Source: an uncultured Pseudocitrobacter sp. (GTDB taxonomy: Bacteria > Pseudomonadota > Gammaproteobacteria > Enterobacterales > Enterobacteriaceae). Taken from it: a DNA stretch of 64,000 nucleotides. Position 1 is the stretch's first letter. Every line of letters begins with the position of its first letter. The notes beneath the pieces are model-generated. The model made no database searches and was not told where the DNA came from. It saw only the letters and a list, made by a program, of their open reading frames with translations. The stretch spans positions 91,235 to 155,234 of the forward strand of contig CAJYVI010000071.1 in assembly GCA_913778145.1 (NCBI GenBank), written 5' to 3'. The position numbers and the translations under genes were made by a program. Shown in pieces: positions 8,357 through 18,771 of the stretch.

Positions 8357-9025
8357 ATGATTCGCTTTGAACACGTCAGCAAAGCCTATCTCGGTGGGAG
8401 ACAAGCGTTGCAGGGAGTGACCTTCCACATGCAACCAGGCGAGATGGCATTCCTGACCGGCCATTCCGGCGCAGGGAAGAGTACCCTGCTGAAGCTTATC
8501 TGTGGGATTGAACGCCCAAGCGCCGGGAAAATCTATTTCAGCGGGCATGATATCAGCCGCCTGAAAAACCGTGAGGTGCCGTTCCTGCGTCGCCAGATCG
8601 GCATGATTTTCCAGGACCACCATCTGCTGATGGACCGCACGGTGTTTGATAACGTGGCGATCCCGCTGATTATTGCCGGGGCCAGCTATGACGATATTCG
8701 TCGCCGCGTCTCTGCGGCGCTCGATAAAGTTGGGCTGCTCGACAAAGCGAAAAACTTCCCGATTCAACTCTCCGGCGGTGAGCAGCAGCGCGTGGGCATC
8801 GCCCGTGCGGTGGTGAACAAACCTGCCGTACTGCTGGCGGATGAACCAACCGGTAACCTGGATAACGCACTGTCGGAAGGCATTTTGCGTCTCTTCGAAG
8901 AGTTTAACCGCGTGGGCGTAACGGTATTGATGGCGACCCACGACCTGGGCCTTATCTCCAGCCGTTCATACCGCATGCTGACGCTGAGTGACGGCCATTT
9001 GCATGGAGGCCTTACGGGTGAATAA
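8357..9025 (+). CDS. ftsE: Cell division ABC ATPase FtsE
   Basis: This 222-residue ABC ATPase has Walker [10 protein letters not shown] (35-43), signature LSGGEQQR, Walker [13 protein letters not shown] and switch His in MATHD. With FtsX it forms a divisome complex that controls the amidase activator EnvC and so septal peptidoglycan splitting, rather than acting as a transporter. It begins two bases after ftsY and ends with an eight-base overlap into ftsX (GTGAATAA), which indicates coupled translation. Confidence 0.98.
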   Translation: MIRFEHVSKAYLGGRQALQGVTFHMQPGEMAFLTGHSGAGKSTLLKLICGIERPSAGKIYFSGHDISRLKNREVPFLRRQIGMIFQDHHLLMDRTVFDNVAIPLIIAGASYDDIRRRVSAALDKVGLLDKAKNFPIQLSGGEQQRVGIARAVVNKPAVLLADEPTGNLDNALSEGILRLFEEFNRVGVTVLMATHDLGLISSRSYRMLTLSDGHLHGGLTGE

Positions 9026-10076
9026 ACGCGAAGCAATGAATCACATCCGCCAGTTCGGCGGCAGGCTGGATCGCATCCGTCAATCCGTTGGTAAAGGTGG
9101 TGGTGATGGGCGTAACGCGCCAAAACGCCCTAAAGCCGCACCGAAACCGGCTAACCGCAAAACCAATGTGTTCAATGAGCAGGTGCGCTATGCCTGGCAG
9201 GGCGCATTACAGGATCTAAAAAGTAAACCATTCGCGACGTTCCTGACGGTGATGGTGATTGCCATCTCCCTGACTCTGCCGAGCGTGTGCTACATGGTCT
9301 ACAAGAACGTGAACACGGCGGCGTCGCAATATTACCCGTCGCCGCAGATCACGGTTTATCTGCAAAAAACGCTGGATGACGATGCGGCGGCGCGCGTGGT
9401 CGCGCAGTTGCAGGCGGAGCAGGGCGTCGAGAAGGTAAACTACCTTTCCCGTGATGAAGCGCTGGGCGAGTTCCGCAACTGGTCCGGTTTCGGCGGGGCG
9501 TTGGATATGCTGGAAGAGAACCCGTTGCCTGCGGTGGCGGTAGTGATCCCGAAACTCGATTTCCAGGGCACCGAGTCGCTCAACACCTTGCGTGACCGCG
9601 TGGCGCAGGTTGATGGCGTAGACGAAGTACGCATGGATGACAGCTGGTTTGCACGTCTGGCGTCGATTACCGGGCTGGTGGGCCGTGTATCCGCCATGAT
9701 CGGCGTGCTGATGGTGGCGGCGGTCTTCCTCGTCATCGGTAACAGCGTACGTCTGAGCATCTTTGCCCGTCGCGATACCATCAACGTGCAGAAACTGATC
9801 GGCGCAACGGACGGTTTCATCCTGCGTCCGTTCCTCTATGGTGGCGCGCTGCTCGGTTTTTCCGGCGCATTTCTTTCACTGATTCTGTCAGAAATTTTGG
9901 TGATGCGCCTCTCTTCTGCGGTAACAGACGTGGCGCGCGTTTTCGGAACTCAGTTTGAACTCAGTGGCTTATCGTTCGATGAGTGCCTGTTACTGCTGCT
10001 GGTTTGCTCGATGATCGGCTGGATTGCGGCATGGCTTGCCACCGCACAACATTTACGTCGATTTACTCCCGAGTAA
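9018..10076 (+). CDS. ftsX: Cell division membrane protein FtsX
   Basis: This 352-residue inner-membrane subunit of the FtsEX complex has a basic cytoplasmic N-tail, a first membrane helix near [22 protein letters not shown], a large periplasmic loop (about residues 100-220) that contacts EnvC, and three C-terminal helices. I take the GTG at 9018 as the start ([15 protein letters not shown]). It gives the exact E. coli length and the ftsE overlap. An upstream ATG in this frame lies inside ftsE and would add unrelated residues. Downstream there is a hairpin and the rpoH promoter region. Confidence 0.97.
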   Translation: MNKREAMNHIRQFGGRLDRIRQSVGKGGGDGRNAPKRPKAAPKPANRKTNVFNEQVRYAWQGALQDLKSKPFATFLTVMVIAISLTLPSVCYMVYKNVNTAASQYYPSPQITVYLQKTLDDDAAARVVAQLQAEQGVEKVNYLSRDEALGEFRNWSGFGGALDMLEENPLPAVAVVIPKLDFQGTESLNTLRDRVAQVDGVDEVRMDDSWFARLASITGLVGRVSAMIGVLMVAAVFLVIGNSVRLSIFARRDTINVQKLIGATDGFILRPFLYGGALLGFSGAFLSLILSEILVMRLSSAVTDVARVFGTQFELSGLSFDECLLLLLVCSMIGWIAAWLATAQHLRRFTPE

Positions 10077-10096
10077 TAAAGTTCTGTTATACTCTT

Positions 10097-10125
10097 CCCC
10101 TGCTACGAGTTCCCGTTAGCAGGGG
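10097..10125 (+). terminator. Hairpin after ftsX
   Basis: A nine-pair stem CCCCTGCTA/TAGCAGGGG with an 11-base loop lies 20 bases after the ftsX stop. It lacks a clean T-tract, so it may be a weak terminator or RNA stabiliser in front of the rpoH promoters. Confidence 0.5.
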
Positions 10126-10206
10126 ATACGTTTCACTCTAACCTTTCTCCTGCCCTCGCTTATCGAGTGTCACATTTTGTGCGTAATCTATTCACAGTGT
10201 TGCATT

Positions 10207-10233
10207 GAACTTGTGGATAAAATCACTGTCTGA
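10207..10233 (+). promoter_or_regulatory. Sigma-E promoter of rpoH with DnaA box
   Basis: GAACTT (10207-10212) and TCTGA (10229-10233) with 16 bases between them match the extracytoplasmic-stress sigma-E promoter, known as P3 of E. coli rpoH. A perfect DnaA box on the opposite strand (TTATCCACAA, reading 10220 to 10211) overlaps the -35. This matches the described DnaA control of rpoH. The other 243-base gap sequence probably holds sigma-70 promoters that I cannot place firmly. Confidence 0.8.
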
Positions 10234-10319
10234 TAAAAGAGTGAATGATAATCTCGTTGCTCAAAAGCTCTGGCACGGTTGTTGCTCAACGGCCAGACGA
10301 TATTGATTGAGAGGATTGA

Positions 10320-11174
10320 ATGACCAAAGAAATGCAAAATTTAGCTTTAGCCCCTGTTGGTAACCTGGAGTCTTACATCCGGGCTGCGAACGCATGGCCG
10401 ATGTTGACGGCTGATGAAGAGCGGGCGCTCGCTGAAAAGCTGCATTACCAGGGCGATCTGGAAGCAGCTAAAACGCTGATCCTGTCTCACCTGCGCTTTG
10501 TTGTTCATATCGCTCGTAACTACTCGGGCTATGGCCTGCCGCAGGCGGACTTGATTCAGGAAGGTAATATCGGCCTGATGAAAGCCGTTCGTCGCTTCAA
10601 CCCTGAAGTCGGCGTGCGTCTGGTCTCTTTCGCCGTACACTGGATCAAAGCGGAAATTCACGAATACGTACTGCGTAACTGGCGTATCGTGAAAGTCGCG
10701 ACGACCAAAGCACAGCGTAAGCTGTTCTTTAACCTGCGTAAAACCAAGCAGCGTCTGGGCTGGTTCAACCAGGATGAAGTCGAGATGGTCGCGCGCGAAC
10801 TGGGCGTATCCAGCAAAGATGTCCGTGAAATGGAATCCCGTATGGCGGCGCAGGACATGACCTTTGACATGTCTTCCGACGACGAGTCCGACAGCCAGCC
10901 AATGGCGCCGGTGCTTTATTTGCAGGATAAAACGTCAAACTTTGCCGACGGCATCGAAGACGATAACTGGGAAGAGCAGGCGGCCAACAAGCTGACTGAC
11001 GCGATGATGGGTCTGGACGAACGTAGCCAGGACATTATACGCGCCCGCTGGCTGGACGAAGACAACAAGTCGACGTTGCAGGAACTGGCCGATCGTTACG
11101 GCGTTTCCGCTGAACGTGTACGTCAGCTGGAAAAGAACGCGATGAAAAAACTGCGCGCCGCGATTGAAGCGTAA
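10320..11174 (+). CDS. rpoH: Heat-shock sigma factor RpoH (sigma-32)
   Basis: This 284-residue sigma factor directs RNA polymerase to heat-shock promoters. Region 2 contains [25 protein letters not shown] and the -10 recognition segment around [19 protein letters not shown]. The RpoH box follows ([17 protein letters not shown], about residues 132-148). Region 4 has [27 protein letters not shown], the -35-binding helix-turn-helix. The length equals E. coli RpoH. In E. coli the start region of the mRNA folds as a thermosensor; I did not fold it here. The gene is transcribed from its own promoters and closed by a terminator. Confidence 0.98.
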   Translation: MTKEMQNLALAPVGNLESYIRAANAWPMLTADEERALAEKLHYQGDLEAAKTLILSHLRFVVHIARNYSGYGLPQADLIQEGNIGLMKAVRRFNPEVGVRLVSFAVHWIKAEIHEYVLRNWRIVKVATTKAQRKLFFNLRKTKQRLGWFNQDEVEMVARELGVSSKDVREMESRMAAQDMTFDMSSDDESDSQPMAPVLYLQDKTSNFADGIEDDNWEEQAANKLTDAMMGLDERSQDIIRARWLDEDNKSTLQELADRYGVSAERVRQLEKNAMKKLRAAIEA

Positions 11175-11202
11175 CCGCGCAACGCGTTAAGCAGTACCCG
11201 AT

Positions 11203-11238
11203 AACCCCTGGATGCGAGTCCGGGGGTTTTTGTTTTTT
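11203..11238 (+). terminator. rpoH terminator
   Basis: The stem AACCCC...GGGGGTT (with an inner GGA/TCC) is followed by TTTTTGTTTTTT, about 28 bases after the rpoH stop. Confidence 0.85.
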
Positions 11239-11491
11239 ATTGTGCGCACTCTTCGCTACGCGGCAATCGCTATCGACACTGAGAATGTCATAAATCTGTT
11301 ACATCCCTTCCAAATTTCTCGTTTCAAAATCCGAAAAATGGGGTATGTTTTTAGCAGACTATGCTGCTATGACACCGCATGCATTGGTGATTACTACTAT
11401 CATATGCTTATCTTATAGATAAAAGCAGAATAACGTGTCGCACAACAACATCACAACAAATACAATCACCATAACAATGGGGAACCTCAGG

Positions 11492-12595
11492 ATGAACATG
11501 AAGGGTAAAGCATTACTGGCAGGATGTATTGCGCTGGCGTTCAGTAACATGGCTTTCGCTGAGAACATTAAAGTCGCGGTCGTGGGCGCGATGTCTGGCC
11601 CGGTTGCGCAGTATGGCGACCAGGAGTTTACCGGTGCTGAGCAGGCGGTTGCGGATATCAACGCCAAAGGCGGCATCAAGGGCAACAAGCTGCAAATCAT
11701 AAAATATGATGATGCCTGTGACCCGAAACAGGCGGTCGCGGTAGCGAACAAAGTGGTTAACGATGGCATCAAATATGTTATCGGCCACCTTTGCTCATCC
11801 TCCACTCAGCCCGCTTCCGACATTTATGAAGATGAAGGCATTCTGATGATCACCCCGGCGGCAACTGCGCCAGAGCTGACCTCTCGCGGTTATCACCTTC
11901 TGCTGCGAACCACCGGTCTGGACTCTGATCAAGGCCCAACTGCGGCAAAATACATTCTCGATAAAGTGAAGCCGCAGCGTATTGCTATCGTGCACGATAA
12001 GCAGCAGTACGGTGAAGGCCTGGCGCGCGCCGTTCAGGACAACCTGAAGAAAGGCAACGCCAACGTGGTCTTCTTCGACGGCATTACGGCTGGTGAGAAA
12101 GACTTCTCAACGCTGGTCGCGCGGCTGAAGAAAGAGAATATCGATTTCGTCTACTTTGGCGGCTATCACCCGGAGATGGGGCAGATCCTGCGTCAGTCTC
12201 GCGCGGCAGGCCTGAAAACTCAATTTATGGGGCCGGAAGGCGTAGCGAACGTATCACTGTCTAACATCGCGGGCGACTCTGCGGAAGGTCTGTTAGTGAC
12301 CAAGCCGAAGAACTACGACCAGGTTCCGGCGAACAAACCGATTGTGGATGCAATTAAAGCGAAGAAACAGGATCCGAGCGGCGCGTTCGTGTGGACCACC
12401 TATGCTGCGCTGCAATCACTGCAGGCGGGCCTGAATCAGTCTGAAGACCCGGCGGAAATCGCGAAATACCTGAAAGCGAACTCCGTAGAAACCGTGATGG
12501 GGCCGCTGTCATGGGATGAAAAGGGCGACCTGAAAGGCTTTGAGTTTGGTGTATTTAACTGGCATGCCAACGGCACGGCGACTGACGCGAAATAA
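11492..12595 (+). CDS. livJ: Leu/Ile/Val-binding periplasmic protein LivJ
   Basis: This 367-residue type-I periplasmic binding protein delivers branched-chain amino acids to the LivHMGF transporter. The signal peptide [23 protein letters not shown] is cut before [14 protein letters not shown]. Ligand-domain motifs include [43 protein letters not shown] and [12 protein letters not shown]. The start at 11492 gives the E. coli length; an upstream in-frame ATG would add 19 residues before the signal peptide. It has its own transcription unit; the 254-base leader is AT-rich and shows no motif I can name. It is about 75-80% identical by eye to LivK downstream. Confidence 0.97.
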   Translation: MNMKGKALLAGCIALAFSNMAFAENIKVAVVGAMSGPVAQYGDQEFTGAEQAVADINAKGGIKGNKLQIIKYDDACDPKQAVAVANKVVNDGIKYVIGHLCSSSTQPASDIYEDEGILMITPAATAPELTSRGYHLLLRTTGLDSDQGPTAAKYILDKVKPQRIAIVHDKQQYGEGLARAVQDNLKKGNANVVFFDGITAGEKDFSTLVARLKKENIDFVYFGGYHPEMGQILRQSRAAGLKTQFMGPEGVANVSLSNIAGDSAEGLLVTKPKNYDQVPANKPIVDAIKAKKQDPSGAFVWTTYAALQSLQAGLNQSEDPAEIAKYLKANSVETVMGPLSWDEKGDLKGFEFGVFNWHANGTATDAK

Positions 12596-12610
12596 AAGCA
12601 AACACAACAT

Positions 12611-12710
<100 letters not shown>

Positions 12711-12738
12711 AGAACAAAGCGCACTTTGTCCGAAATCT

Positions 12739-12765
12739 AAAACGGCAACCAATGGTTGCCGTTTT
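12739..12765. terminator. Bidirectional terminator between livJ and panM
   Basis: AAAACGGCAACC and GGTTGCCGTTTT form a 12-pair stem with an A-tract on one side and a T-tract on the other. It could stop transcription from livJ and from the convergent panM. Confidence 0.8.
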
Positions 12766-12775
12766 AGTATTTGTG

Positions 12776-12823
12776 CCCTCTCCCTGTGGGAGAGGGATGG
12801 GGTGAGGGCATCAGGCCGCACCC
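12776..12823. repeat. CCCTC-GAGGG dyad repeat, half element
   Basis: CCCTCTCCCTG/GGGAGAGGG is followed by GGGGTGAGGGCATCAGGCCGCAC. The same tail recurs at 27285-27307 at the end of yhhY, so the repeat unit extends beyond the palindrome itself. Confidence 0.75.
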
Positions 12824-12834
12824 TGGTAAAAGTG

Positions 12835-13218
12835 TTACCGCTTCTCCCACCCATCCGCCTGTGCCGTAAAGCCCAGTGCCTGCATAAACGCCGCCATTAC
12901 GCCGCGGTCTTCCACGCCGATATCCGCCATCCACCAGCTGGATGCCTGCGCGTTATCCGCCAGCGTTTCTTCCAGCAGATATTGTCCCACGCCGCGACGG
13001 CGGGTGATTTCGCGCACGCGCAGTGAGTCGAGCGTTGCCTGAGTGCCTTCGAGCGTGACGCGCACGGCACCGAGCAGGCGCTCGTTAAAACGCGCCGCAT
13101 AAATACGGTGGTTGTCATCAAGGGCGAGCGTGTCGATGTCGTACTCCGGCCATATTTTTGCCAGATCGAGACGATCCTGTTCGCTGAATTGCTGTAAGCG
13201 GATGATGGTCAGTTTCAT
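12835..13218 (-). CDS. panM: PanD regulatory factor PanM (PanZ), GNAT fold
   Basis: This 127-residue GNAT-like protein binds acetyl-CoA and pro-PanD. It triggers self-cleavage of aspartate decarboxylase and limits beta-alanine and pantothenate synthesis when CoA is high. Visible motifs are MKLTIIRLQQFSEQDRLDL, the acetyl-CoA loop VREITRRRGVGQYLLEE (R-x-x-G-V/I-G pattern) and the C-terminal AFMQALGFTAQADGWEK. I chose 13218 (MKLTI) because it gives the E. coli length; an upstream start would add 25 residues in the AT-rich gap. It sits between livJ and livK on the opposite strand, the conserved position. Confidence 0.93.
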   Translation of the reverse strand: MKLTIIRLQQFSEQDRLDLAKIWPEYDIDTLALDDNHRIYAARFNERLLGAVRVTLEGTQATLDSLRVREITRRRGVGQYLLEETLADNAQASSWWMADIGVEDRGVMAAFMQALGFTAQADGWEKR

Positions 13219-13637
13219 TCGAAAAAATCCTGCCAAAACGGGTAACTGAGTGTACCTAATTTTCCTTTCAGGGCGATTCTGTTTTTCATCCATTCATCAG
13301 CTGATTAATTTTTTTAGCCAGATAAAGGCAGTTTTATCCAGTATGGATTGAAAAATAAGCAGTGTTTTACCCTGAAAAGTAGTGATTTATTCCGCCTTAT
13401 GTACCGTTATTTTATGCTGAATTCTGGACTTTTTTTGTTTATCTCGGCAGAAATACAGAATATTATCTCTGCTTAATAGACTGAAAAATAGAGATTTTAG
13501 TCTGGTTATAGCCAAAAACTGCGCTAAACCATTAAAGAGACTGGTAAAAATAGCGTTGTTTAAAAAAAGAACAAAGTGCGTTTTAACCATAAAACTACAA
13601 AATAAATAAATCACGTCACGAGTGGGGATCCATAAAA
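13219..13637. other. AT-rich intergenic region before livK
   Basis: This 419-base region without a gene separates the divergent panM and livK. It is clearly richer in A and T than its surroundings, with runs such as TTTAAAAAAAGAAC. It must hold both promoters. Lrp controls liv genes in E. coli, but its sites are too degenerate for me to mark here. Confidence 0.6.
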
Positions 13638-14747
13638 ATGAGACCGAATGCGAAAACAGCGATCGCAGGGTTGATCGCACTGGCAATGTCGCATGTTGCG
13701 ATGGCAGAAGATATTAAAGTCGCCGTGGTCGGCGCGATGTCTGGCCCGGTCGCCCAGTGGGGCGACATGGAGTTCAACGGTGCGCGTCAGGCGATTAAAG
13801 ACATCAACGCCAAAGGCGGCATTAAAGGCAACAAACTGGTTGGCGTGGAGTATGACGACGCGTGCGACCCGAAACAGGCGGTTGCCGTGGCCAACAAAAT
13901 CGTCAACGACGGCATTCAGTACGTAATCGGTCACCTCTGCTCTTCCTCCACGCAGCCCGCGTCCGACATCTATGAAGATGAAGGCATTCTGATGATCACG
14001 CCGGGCGCAACCAACCCGGAACTGACGCAGCGTGGCTATCAGCACATCATGCGTACCGCGGGTCTCGACTCCTCTCAGGGCCCGACCGCCGCGAAATATA
14101 TTCTGGAAAAAGTGAAACCGCAGCGTATTGCCATCATCCACGACAAACAGCAGTACGGTGAAGGCCTGGCGCGTTCCGTGCAGGATGGTCTGAAAGCGGG
14201 TAAAGCCAATATCGTCTTCTTCGACGGTATTACTGCGGGTGAGAAAGATTTCTCGGCGCTGATCGCGCGCCTGAAAAAAGAGAATATCGATTTCGTTTAC
14301 TTCGGCGGCTACTACCCGGAAATGGGCCAGATGCTGCGCCAGGCGCGTTCCGTTGGCCTGAAAACCCAGTTTATGGGCCCGGAAGGCGTGGGTAACGCAT
14401 CACTTTCTAACATCGCGGGCGATGCCGGGGAAGGGATGCTGGTAACGATGCCGAAACGCTATGACCAGGAACCAGCCAACAAAGCGATTGTGGATGCCCT
14501 GAAGGCGCAGAAGAAAGATCCGAGCGGCCCGTACGTGTGGATCACCTACGCGGCGGTGCAGTCTCTGGCAACCGCGATGGAGCGTACCGGCAGCGAAGAA
14601 CCGCTGGCGCTGGTCAAAGATTTGAAAGCAAACGGTGCGAACACCGTGATTGGGCCGCTGAAATGGGATGAAAAAGGCGATCTGAAGGGATTTGAGTTTG
14701 GTGTCTTCCAGTGGCACGCCGACGGCTCATCAACCCCGGCGAAGTAA
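13638..14747 (+). CDS. livK: Leucine-specific binding protein LivK
   Basis: This 369-residue periplasmic binding protein is the paralogue of LivJ that prefers leucine. The signal peptide [23 protein letters not shown] is followed by [20 protein letters not shown]. The Trp in AQWGD, where LivJ has Tyr (AQYGD), is a typical difference. It shares the LivJ motifs [11 protein letters not shown] and [19 protein letters not shown]. It heads livKHMGF and is separated from livH by a strong hairpin, which would let binding protein be made in excess of membrane components. Confidence 0.97.
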   Translation: MRPNAKTAIAGLIALAMSHVAMAEDIKVAVVGAMSGPVAQWGDMEFNGARQAIKDINAKGGIKGNKLVGVEYDDACDPKQAVAVANKIVNDGIQYVIGHLCSSSTQPASDIYEDEGILMITPGATNPELTQRGYQHIMRTAGLDSSQGPTAAKYILEKVKPQRIAIIHDKQQYGEGLARSVQDGLKAGKANIVFFDGITAGEKDFSALIARLKKENIDFVYFGGYYPEMGQMLRQARSVGLKTQFMGPEGVGNASLSNIAGDAGEGMLVTMPKRYDQEPANKAIVDALKAQKKDPSGPYVWITYAAVQSLATAMERTGSEEPLALVKDLKANGANTVIGPLKWDEKGDLKGFEFGVFQWHADGSSTPAK

Positions 14748-14758
14748 CTGTCATCCCA

Positions 14759-14783
14759 CCCTCCGGGCGCAATACCCGGAGGG
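14759..14783 (+). promoter_or_regulatory. Hairpin between livK and livH
   Basis: A nine-pair GC-rich stem CCCTCCGGG/CCCGGAGGG with a seven-base loop begins 12 bases after the livK stop. It ends 18 bases before livH, with no T-tract. This suits an mRNA 3'-end stabiliser or partial attenuator that keeps livK message above livHMGF. Confidence 0.6.
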
Positions 14784-14801
14784 GTTGAAAAAGGTCATTC
14801 T

Positions 14802-15728
14802 ATGTCAGAGCAGTTTCTCTATTTCATGCAGCAGATGTTTAACGGCGTTACGCTGGGAAGCACCTATGCATTGATCGCCATCGGTTACACCATGGTTTAC
14901 GGCATTATCGGCATGATTAACTTCGCCCACGGCGAGGTATACATGATTGGTAGCTATGTCTCCTTTATGATAATCGCCGCCCTGATGATGATGGGTATTG
15001 ATACCAGTTGGCTGCTGGTTGCCGCCGGGTTTATCGGCGCGATTATTATCGCCAGCGCCTACGGCTGGAGCATTGAGCGGGTGGCGTATCGCCCGGTGCG
15101 TAACTCCAAGCGCCTGATTGCGCTGATCTCTGCTATCGGGATGTCCATCTTCCTGCAAAACTACGTCAGCCTGACGGAAGGCTCGCGCGACGTCGCGCTG
15201 CCAAGCTTGTTTAACGGTCAGTGGACGATTGGCAGCAGCGAAAACTTCTCTGCCAGCATCACCACCATGCAGCTGGTTATCTGGATTGTGACCTTTATTT
15301 CCATGCTGGCGCTGACGCTGTTTATCCGCTATTCCCGCATGGGCCGTGCCTGCCGCGCCTGTTCGGAAGACCTGAAAATGGCAAGTCTGCTGGGTATCAA
15401 CACCGACCGCGTGATTGCACTCACCTTCGTAATTGGTGCGGCGATGGCGGCGGTTGCGGGCGTACTGCTTGGCCAGTTCTACGGCGTGATTAACCCGTAT
15501 ATCGGCTTTATGGCCGGGATGAAAGCCTTTACCGCGGCGGTGCTGGGTGGTATCGGCAGTATTCCTGGCGCAATGATTGGCGGTCTGATCCTCGGCATCG
15601 CTGAGGCGCTCTCTTCTGCTTATTTGAGTACTGAATACAAAGACTTGGTGTCGTTCGCCCTGCTGATTCTGGTGCTGCTGGTGATGCCGACCGGTATTCT
15701 GGGTCGCCCGGAGGTAGAGAAAGTATGA
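14802..15728 (+). CDS. livH: Branched-chain amino acid ABC permease LivH
   Basis: This 308-residue inner-membrane permease of the LivH family has about eight hydrophobic segments. The cytoplasmic EAA-like loop is [25 protein letters not shown], and the conserved region [23 protein letters not shown] follows. It pairs with LivM to form the channel for leucine, isoleucine and valine, powered by LivG and LivF. Length equals the E. coli protein. It overlaps livM by four bases (ATGA). Confidence 0.97.
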   Translation: MSEQFLYFMQQMFNGVTLGSTYALIAIGYTMVYGIIGMINFAHGEVYMIGSYVSFMIIAALMMMGIDTSWLLVAAGFIGAIIIASAYGWSIERVAYRPVRNSKRLIALISAIGMSIFLQNYVSLTEGSRDVALPSLFNGQWTIGSSENFSASITTMQLVIWIVTFISMLALTLFIRYSRMGRACRACSEDLKMASLLGINTDRVIALTFVIGAAMAAVAGVLLGQFYGVINPYIGFMAGMKAFTAAVLGGIGSIPGAMIGGLILGIAEALSSAYLSTEYKDLVSFALLILVLLVMPTGILGRPEVEKV

Positions 15729-17002
15729 AACCGATGCATTTTGCAATGGCGCTGCTCTCTGCCGTCATGTTCTTTACTCTGGCAGGCGTCTTTATGGGCG
15801 TTCAGTTACAACTGGATGGCACCAAACTGGTGGTGGGCTCGGCAGCGGATATCCGCTGGCAGTGGGTTTACATCGGTACTGCGGTGGTCTTCTTCTTCCA
15901 GTTGCTGCGTCCTGTTTTCCAGAACACCCTGAAAAACGTCTCCGGGCCGAAGTTTGTTCTGCCGGCGATTGACGGCTCCACCGTTAAACAGAAACTGTTC
16001 CTCGTGGCGCTGCTGGTGATTGCCGTGGCATGGCCGTTTATGGTCTCGCGCGGTACGGTCGATATCGCCACCCTGACCATGATTTATATCATTCTCGGTC
16101 TCGGTCTGAACGTGGTGGTTGGCCTCTCTGGCCTGCTGGTGCTGGGCTACGGCGGTTTTTATGCCATCGGCGCGTACACCTTTGCGCTGCTGAACCACTA
16201 TTACGGGCTTGGTTTCTGGACCTGTTTACCGCTGGCGGGGCTGGTTTCTGCGGCGGCGGGCTTCCTGCTTGGCTTCCCGGTGCTGCGCCTGCGTGGGGAC
16301 TATCTGGCGATTGTCACCTTAGGTTTTGGGGAAATCGTCCGTATTCTGCTGCTCAACAACACTGAAATTACCGGCGGCCCGAACGGGATCAGCCAGATCC
16401 CCAAACCGACCTTCTTCGGCCTGGAATTCAGCCGAACCGCGCGTGAAGGCGGCTGGGATACCTTCAGCAACTTCTTCGGCGTGAAGTACGACCCGTCTGA
16501 CCGTGTTATCTGGCTCTACCTGGTGGCGCTGCTGCTGGTGGTGTTCTCACTGTTCGTGATTAACCGCCTGCTGCGTATGCCGCTCGGCCGCGCGTGGGAA
16601 GCGCTGCGTGAAGATGAAATCGCCTGCCGCTCGCTGGGTCTCAGCCCAACGCGCATCAAGCTGACCGCCTTTACCATCAGCGCCGCGTTTGCTGGTTTTG
16701 CTGGTACGCTGTTTGCCGCGCGCCAGGGCTTTGTCAGCCCGGAATCGTTCACCTTCGCCGAATCCGCTTTCGTACTGGCGATTGTGGTACTGGGCGGGAT
16801 GGGCTCGCAGTTTGCGGTTATTCTCGCGGCGATTCTGCTGGTGGTATCGCGTGAACTGATGCGCGACTTTAACGAATACAGCATGTTAATGCTGGGTGGT
16901 TTGATGGTGCTGATGATGATCTGGCGTCCGCAGGGCTTGCTGCCGATGACCCGTGTGCAGATGAAGTTGAAAAACGGGAAAGCGAAAGGAGAGCAGGCAT
17001 GA
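15725..17002 (+). CDS. livM: Branched-chain amino acid ABC permease LivM
   Basis: This 425-residue permease has an N-terminal extension of about 100 residues with two or three hydrophobic segments, as in E. coli LivM, followed by the LivM core. Core landmarks are [27 protein letters not shown], the loop [22 protein letters not shown] that contacts the ATPases, and [19 protein letters not shown]. It is coupled to livH upstream and livG downstream by four-base ATGA overlaps. Confidence 0.97.
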   Translation: MKPMHFAMALLSAVMFFTLAGVFMGVQLQLDGTKLVVGSAADIRWQWVYIGTAVVFFFQLLRPVFQNTLKNVSGPKFVLPAIDGSTVKQKLFLVALLVIAVAWPFMVSRGTVDIATLTMIYIILGLGLNVVVGLSGLLVLGYGGFYAIGAYTFALLNHYYGLGFWTCLPLAGLVSAAAGFLLGFPVLRLRGDYLAIVTLGFGEIVRILLLNNTEITGGPNGISQIPKPTFFGLEFSRTAREGGWDTFSNFFGVKYDPSDRVIWLYLVALLLVVFSLFVINRLLRMPLGRAWEALREDEIACRSLGLSPTRIKLTAFTISAAFAGFAGTLFAARQGFVSPESFTFAESAFVLAIVVLGGMGSQFAVILAAILLVVSRELMRDFNEYSMLMLGGLMVLMMIWRPQGLLPMTRVQMKLKNGKAKGEQA

Positions 17003-17766
17003 GTCAGCCATTATTATCCGTTAGCGGCCTGATGATGCGTTTTGGCGGCCTGCTGGCGGTCAATAACGTCAATCTGGAGCTGCATCCGCAGGAGATTGTC
17101 TCCCTGATTGGCCCGAACGGCGCGGGCAAAACTACGGTCTTTAACTGCCTGACCGGTTTCTACAAACCGACGGGCGGCACCATCATGCTGCGCGACCAGC
17201 ATCTGGAAGGGCTTCCGGGCCAGCAAATCGCCCGCATGGGCGTGGTGCGTACCTTCCAGCACGTGCGCCTGTTCCGCGAAATGACGGTGATTGAAAACCT
17301 GCTGGTGGCACAGCATCAGCAGCTGAAAACCGGCGTTTTCTCTGGCCTGCTGAAAACCCCGTCATTCCGTCGCGCTCAGAGCGAAGCGCTCGATCGCGCC
17401 GCGACCTGGCTTGAGCGTATTGGCCTGCTGGAACACGCCAACCGCCAGGCGAGCAACCTGGCGTACGGTGACCAGCGTCGTCTGGAGATCGCCCGCTGCA
17501 TGGTGACGCAGCCGGAAATTCTGATGCTCGATGAACCCGCTGCGGGCCTCAACCCGAAAGAGACCAAAGAGCTGGACGAGCTGATTGCCGAACTGCGTAA
17601 CGCGCACAACACCACCATTTTGCTGATTGAGCATGACATGAAGCTGGTGATGGGCATTTCTGACCGCATCTACGTGGTGAATCAGGGCACGCCGCTGGCG
17701 AACGGTACGCCGGAGCAAATTCGTAATAACCCGGACGTCATTCGTGCGTATTTAGGTGAGGCATAA
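16999..17766 (+). CDS. livG: Branched-chain amino acid ABC ATPase LivG
   Basis: This 255-residue ATPase has Walker A GPNGAGKT (38-45), the Q-loop in TFQHVRLF, a signature region [13 protein letters not shown] (a variant of LSGGQ typical of LivG), Walker [13 protein letters not shown] and switch His in IEHDM. It forms a heterodimer with LivF under LivHM. The start overlaps the end of livM by four bases. Confidence 0.97.
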   Translation: MSQPLLSVSGLMMRFGGLLAVNNVNLELHPQEIVSLIGPNGAGKTTVFNCLTGFYKPTGGTIMLRDQHLEGLPGQQIARMGVVRTFQHVRLFREMTVIENLLVAQHQQLKTGVFSGLLKTPSFRRAQSEALDRAATWLERIGLLEHANRQASNLAYGDQRRLEIARCMVTQPEILMLDEPAAGLNPKETKELDELIAELRNAHNTTILLIEHDMKLVMGISDRIYVVNQGTPLANGTPEQIRNNPDVIRAYLGEA

Positions 17767-17767
17767 A

Positions 17768-18481
17768 ATGGAAAAAGTCATGTTGTCTTTTGACAAGGTT
17801 AATGCCCACTATGGCAAGATTCAGGCGCTGCATGAGGTGAGCCTGCATATCAATCAGGGCGAAATCGTCACCCTGATTGGTGCCAACGGCGCGGGGAAAA
17901 CCACGCTGCTGGGCACGTTGTGCGGCGACCCGCGCGCTACCAGCGGGCGCATCGTCTTTGATGATAAAGACATTACCGACTGGCAGACGGCGAAAATCAT
18001 GCGCGAAGCGGTGGCGATTGTCCCGGAAGGGCGTCGCGTCTTCTCGCGCATGACGGTGGAAGAGAACCTGGCGATGGGCGGCTTCTTTGCCGAACGTGAC
18101 CAGTTCCAGGAGCGTATCAAGTGGGTATACGAACTCTTCCCGCGCCTGCACGAGCGCCGAATTCAGCGTGCGGGCACCATGTCCGGCGGTGAACAGCAGA
18201 TGCTGGCGATTGGGCGTGCGCTGATGAGCAATCCGCGCCTGCTGCTGCTGGATGAGCCTTCGCTCGGCCTGGCGCCAATCATCATTCAGCAGATCTTCGA
18301 CACCATCGAACAACTGCGCGAGCAGGGGATGACCATCTTCCTCGTCGAGCAGAACGCCAACCAGGCGCTGAAGCTCGCTGACCGCGGCTACGTGCTCGAA
18401 AACGGTCACGTAGTGCTCGAAGATACCGGCGACGCGCTGTTGGCGAACGAAGCGGTGAGAAGCGCGTATTTGGGCGGTTAA
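17768..18481 (+). CDS. livF: Branched-chain amino acid ABC ATPase LivF
   Basis: This 237-residue ATPase has Walker A GANGAGKT (38-45), signature MSGGEQQMLAIGRAL, Walker B LLLLDEPSLGLAP and the switch segment VEQNANQAL. The start at 17768 lies one base after the livG stop and gives the E. coli length; an in-frame ATG four codons upstream is inside livG. It is the last liv gene, followed by a BIME and a terminator. Confidence 0.97.
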   Translation: MEKVMLSFDKVNAHYGKIQALHEVSLHINQGEIVTLIGANGAGKTTLLGTLCGDPRATSGRIVFDDKDITDWQTAKIMREAVAIVPEGRRVFSRMTVEENLAMGGFFAERDQFQERIKWVYELFPRLHERRIQRAGTMSGGEQQMLAIGRALMSNPRLLLLDEPSLGLAPIIIQQIFDTIEQLREQGMTIFLVEQNANQALKLADRGYVLENGHVVLEDTGDALLANEAVRSAYLGG

Positions 18482-18487
18482 CGCACA

Positions 18488-18588
<101 letters not shown>

Positions 18589-18616
18589 AAACAACGCGTA
18601 CGTTGTCAGCAATCTG

Positions 18617-18639
18617 AAGGAGCCGAAAGGCTCCTTTTT
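18617..18639 (+). terminator. liv operon terminator
   Basis: AAGGAGCC-GAAA-GGCTCCTT, an eight-pair stem with a GAAA tetraloop, runs into TTT. It is a clean intrinsic terminator for livKHMGF. Confidence 0.9.
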
Positions 18640-18771
18640 CATGGAAGAATCAAAATCCGAATTTCGCCTTCAGCTATTGCCATTATTTAATTTCGACAGT
18701 TATAAGTAGCACCAAATACCACGCACTTTACATGGATTATTCAGTAAATAATTGATTCAGGGAGAAATACG

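Noticed and set aside
6771..8357. A 528-codon open frame on the minus strand covering ftsY
   Set aside because: It mirrors ftsY exactly. The Glu/Val-rich A domain read in reverse gives a low-complexity Phe/Leu/Arg/Asn-rich product. There is no ribosome site or domain; it is a composition shadow.
14805..15746. A 313-codon open frame on the minus strand opposite livH
   Set aside because: Its product is an improbable His/Asn/Gln/Arg-rich polypeptide, as expected from reversed hydrophobic codons of a permease.
18641..18709. A 22-codon frame (MEESKSEFRLQLLPLF...) right after the liv terminator
   Set aside because: It has no ribosome site beyond the terminator T-tract and no similarity that I recognise. 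It most likely occurs by chance.
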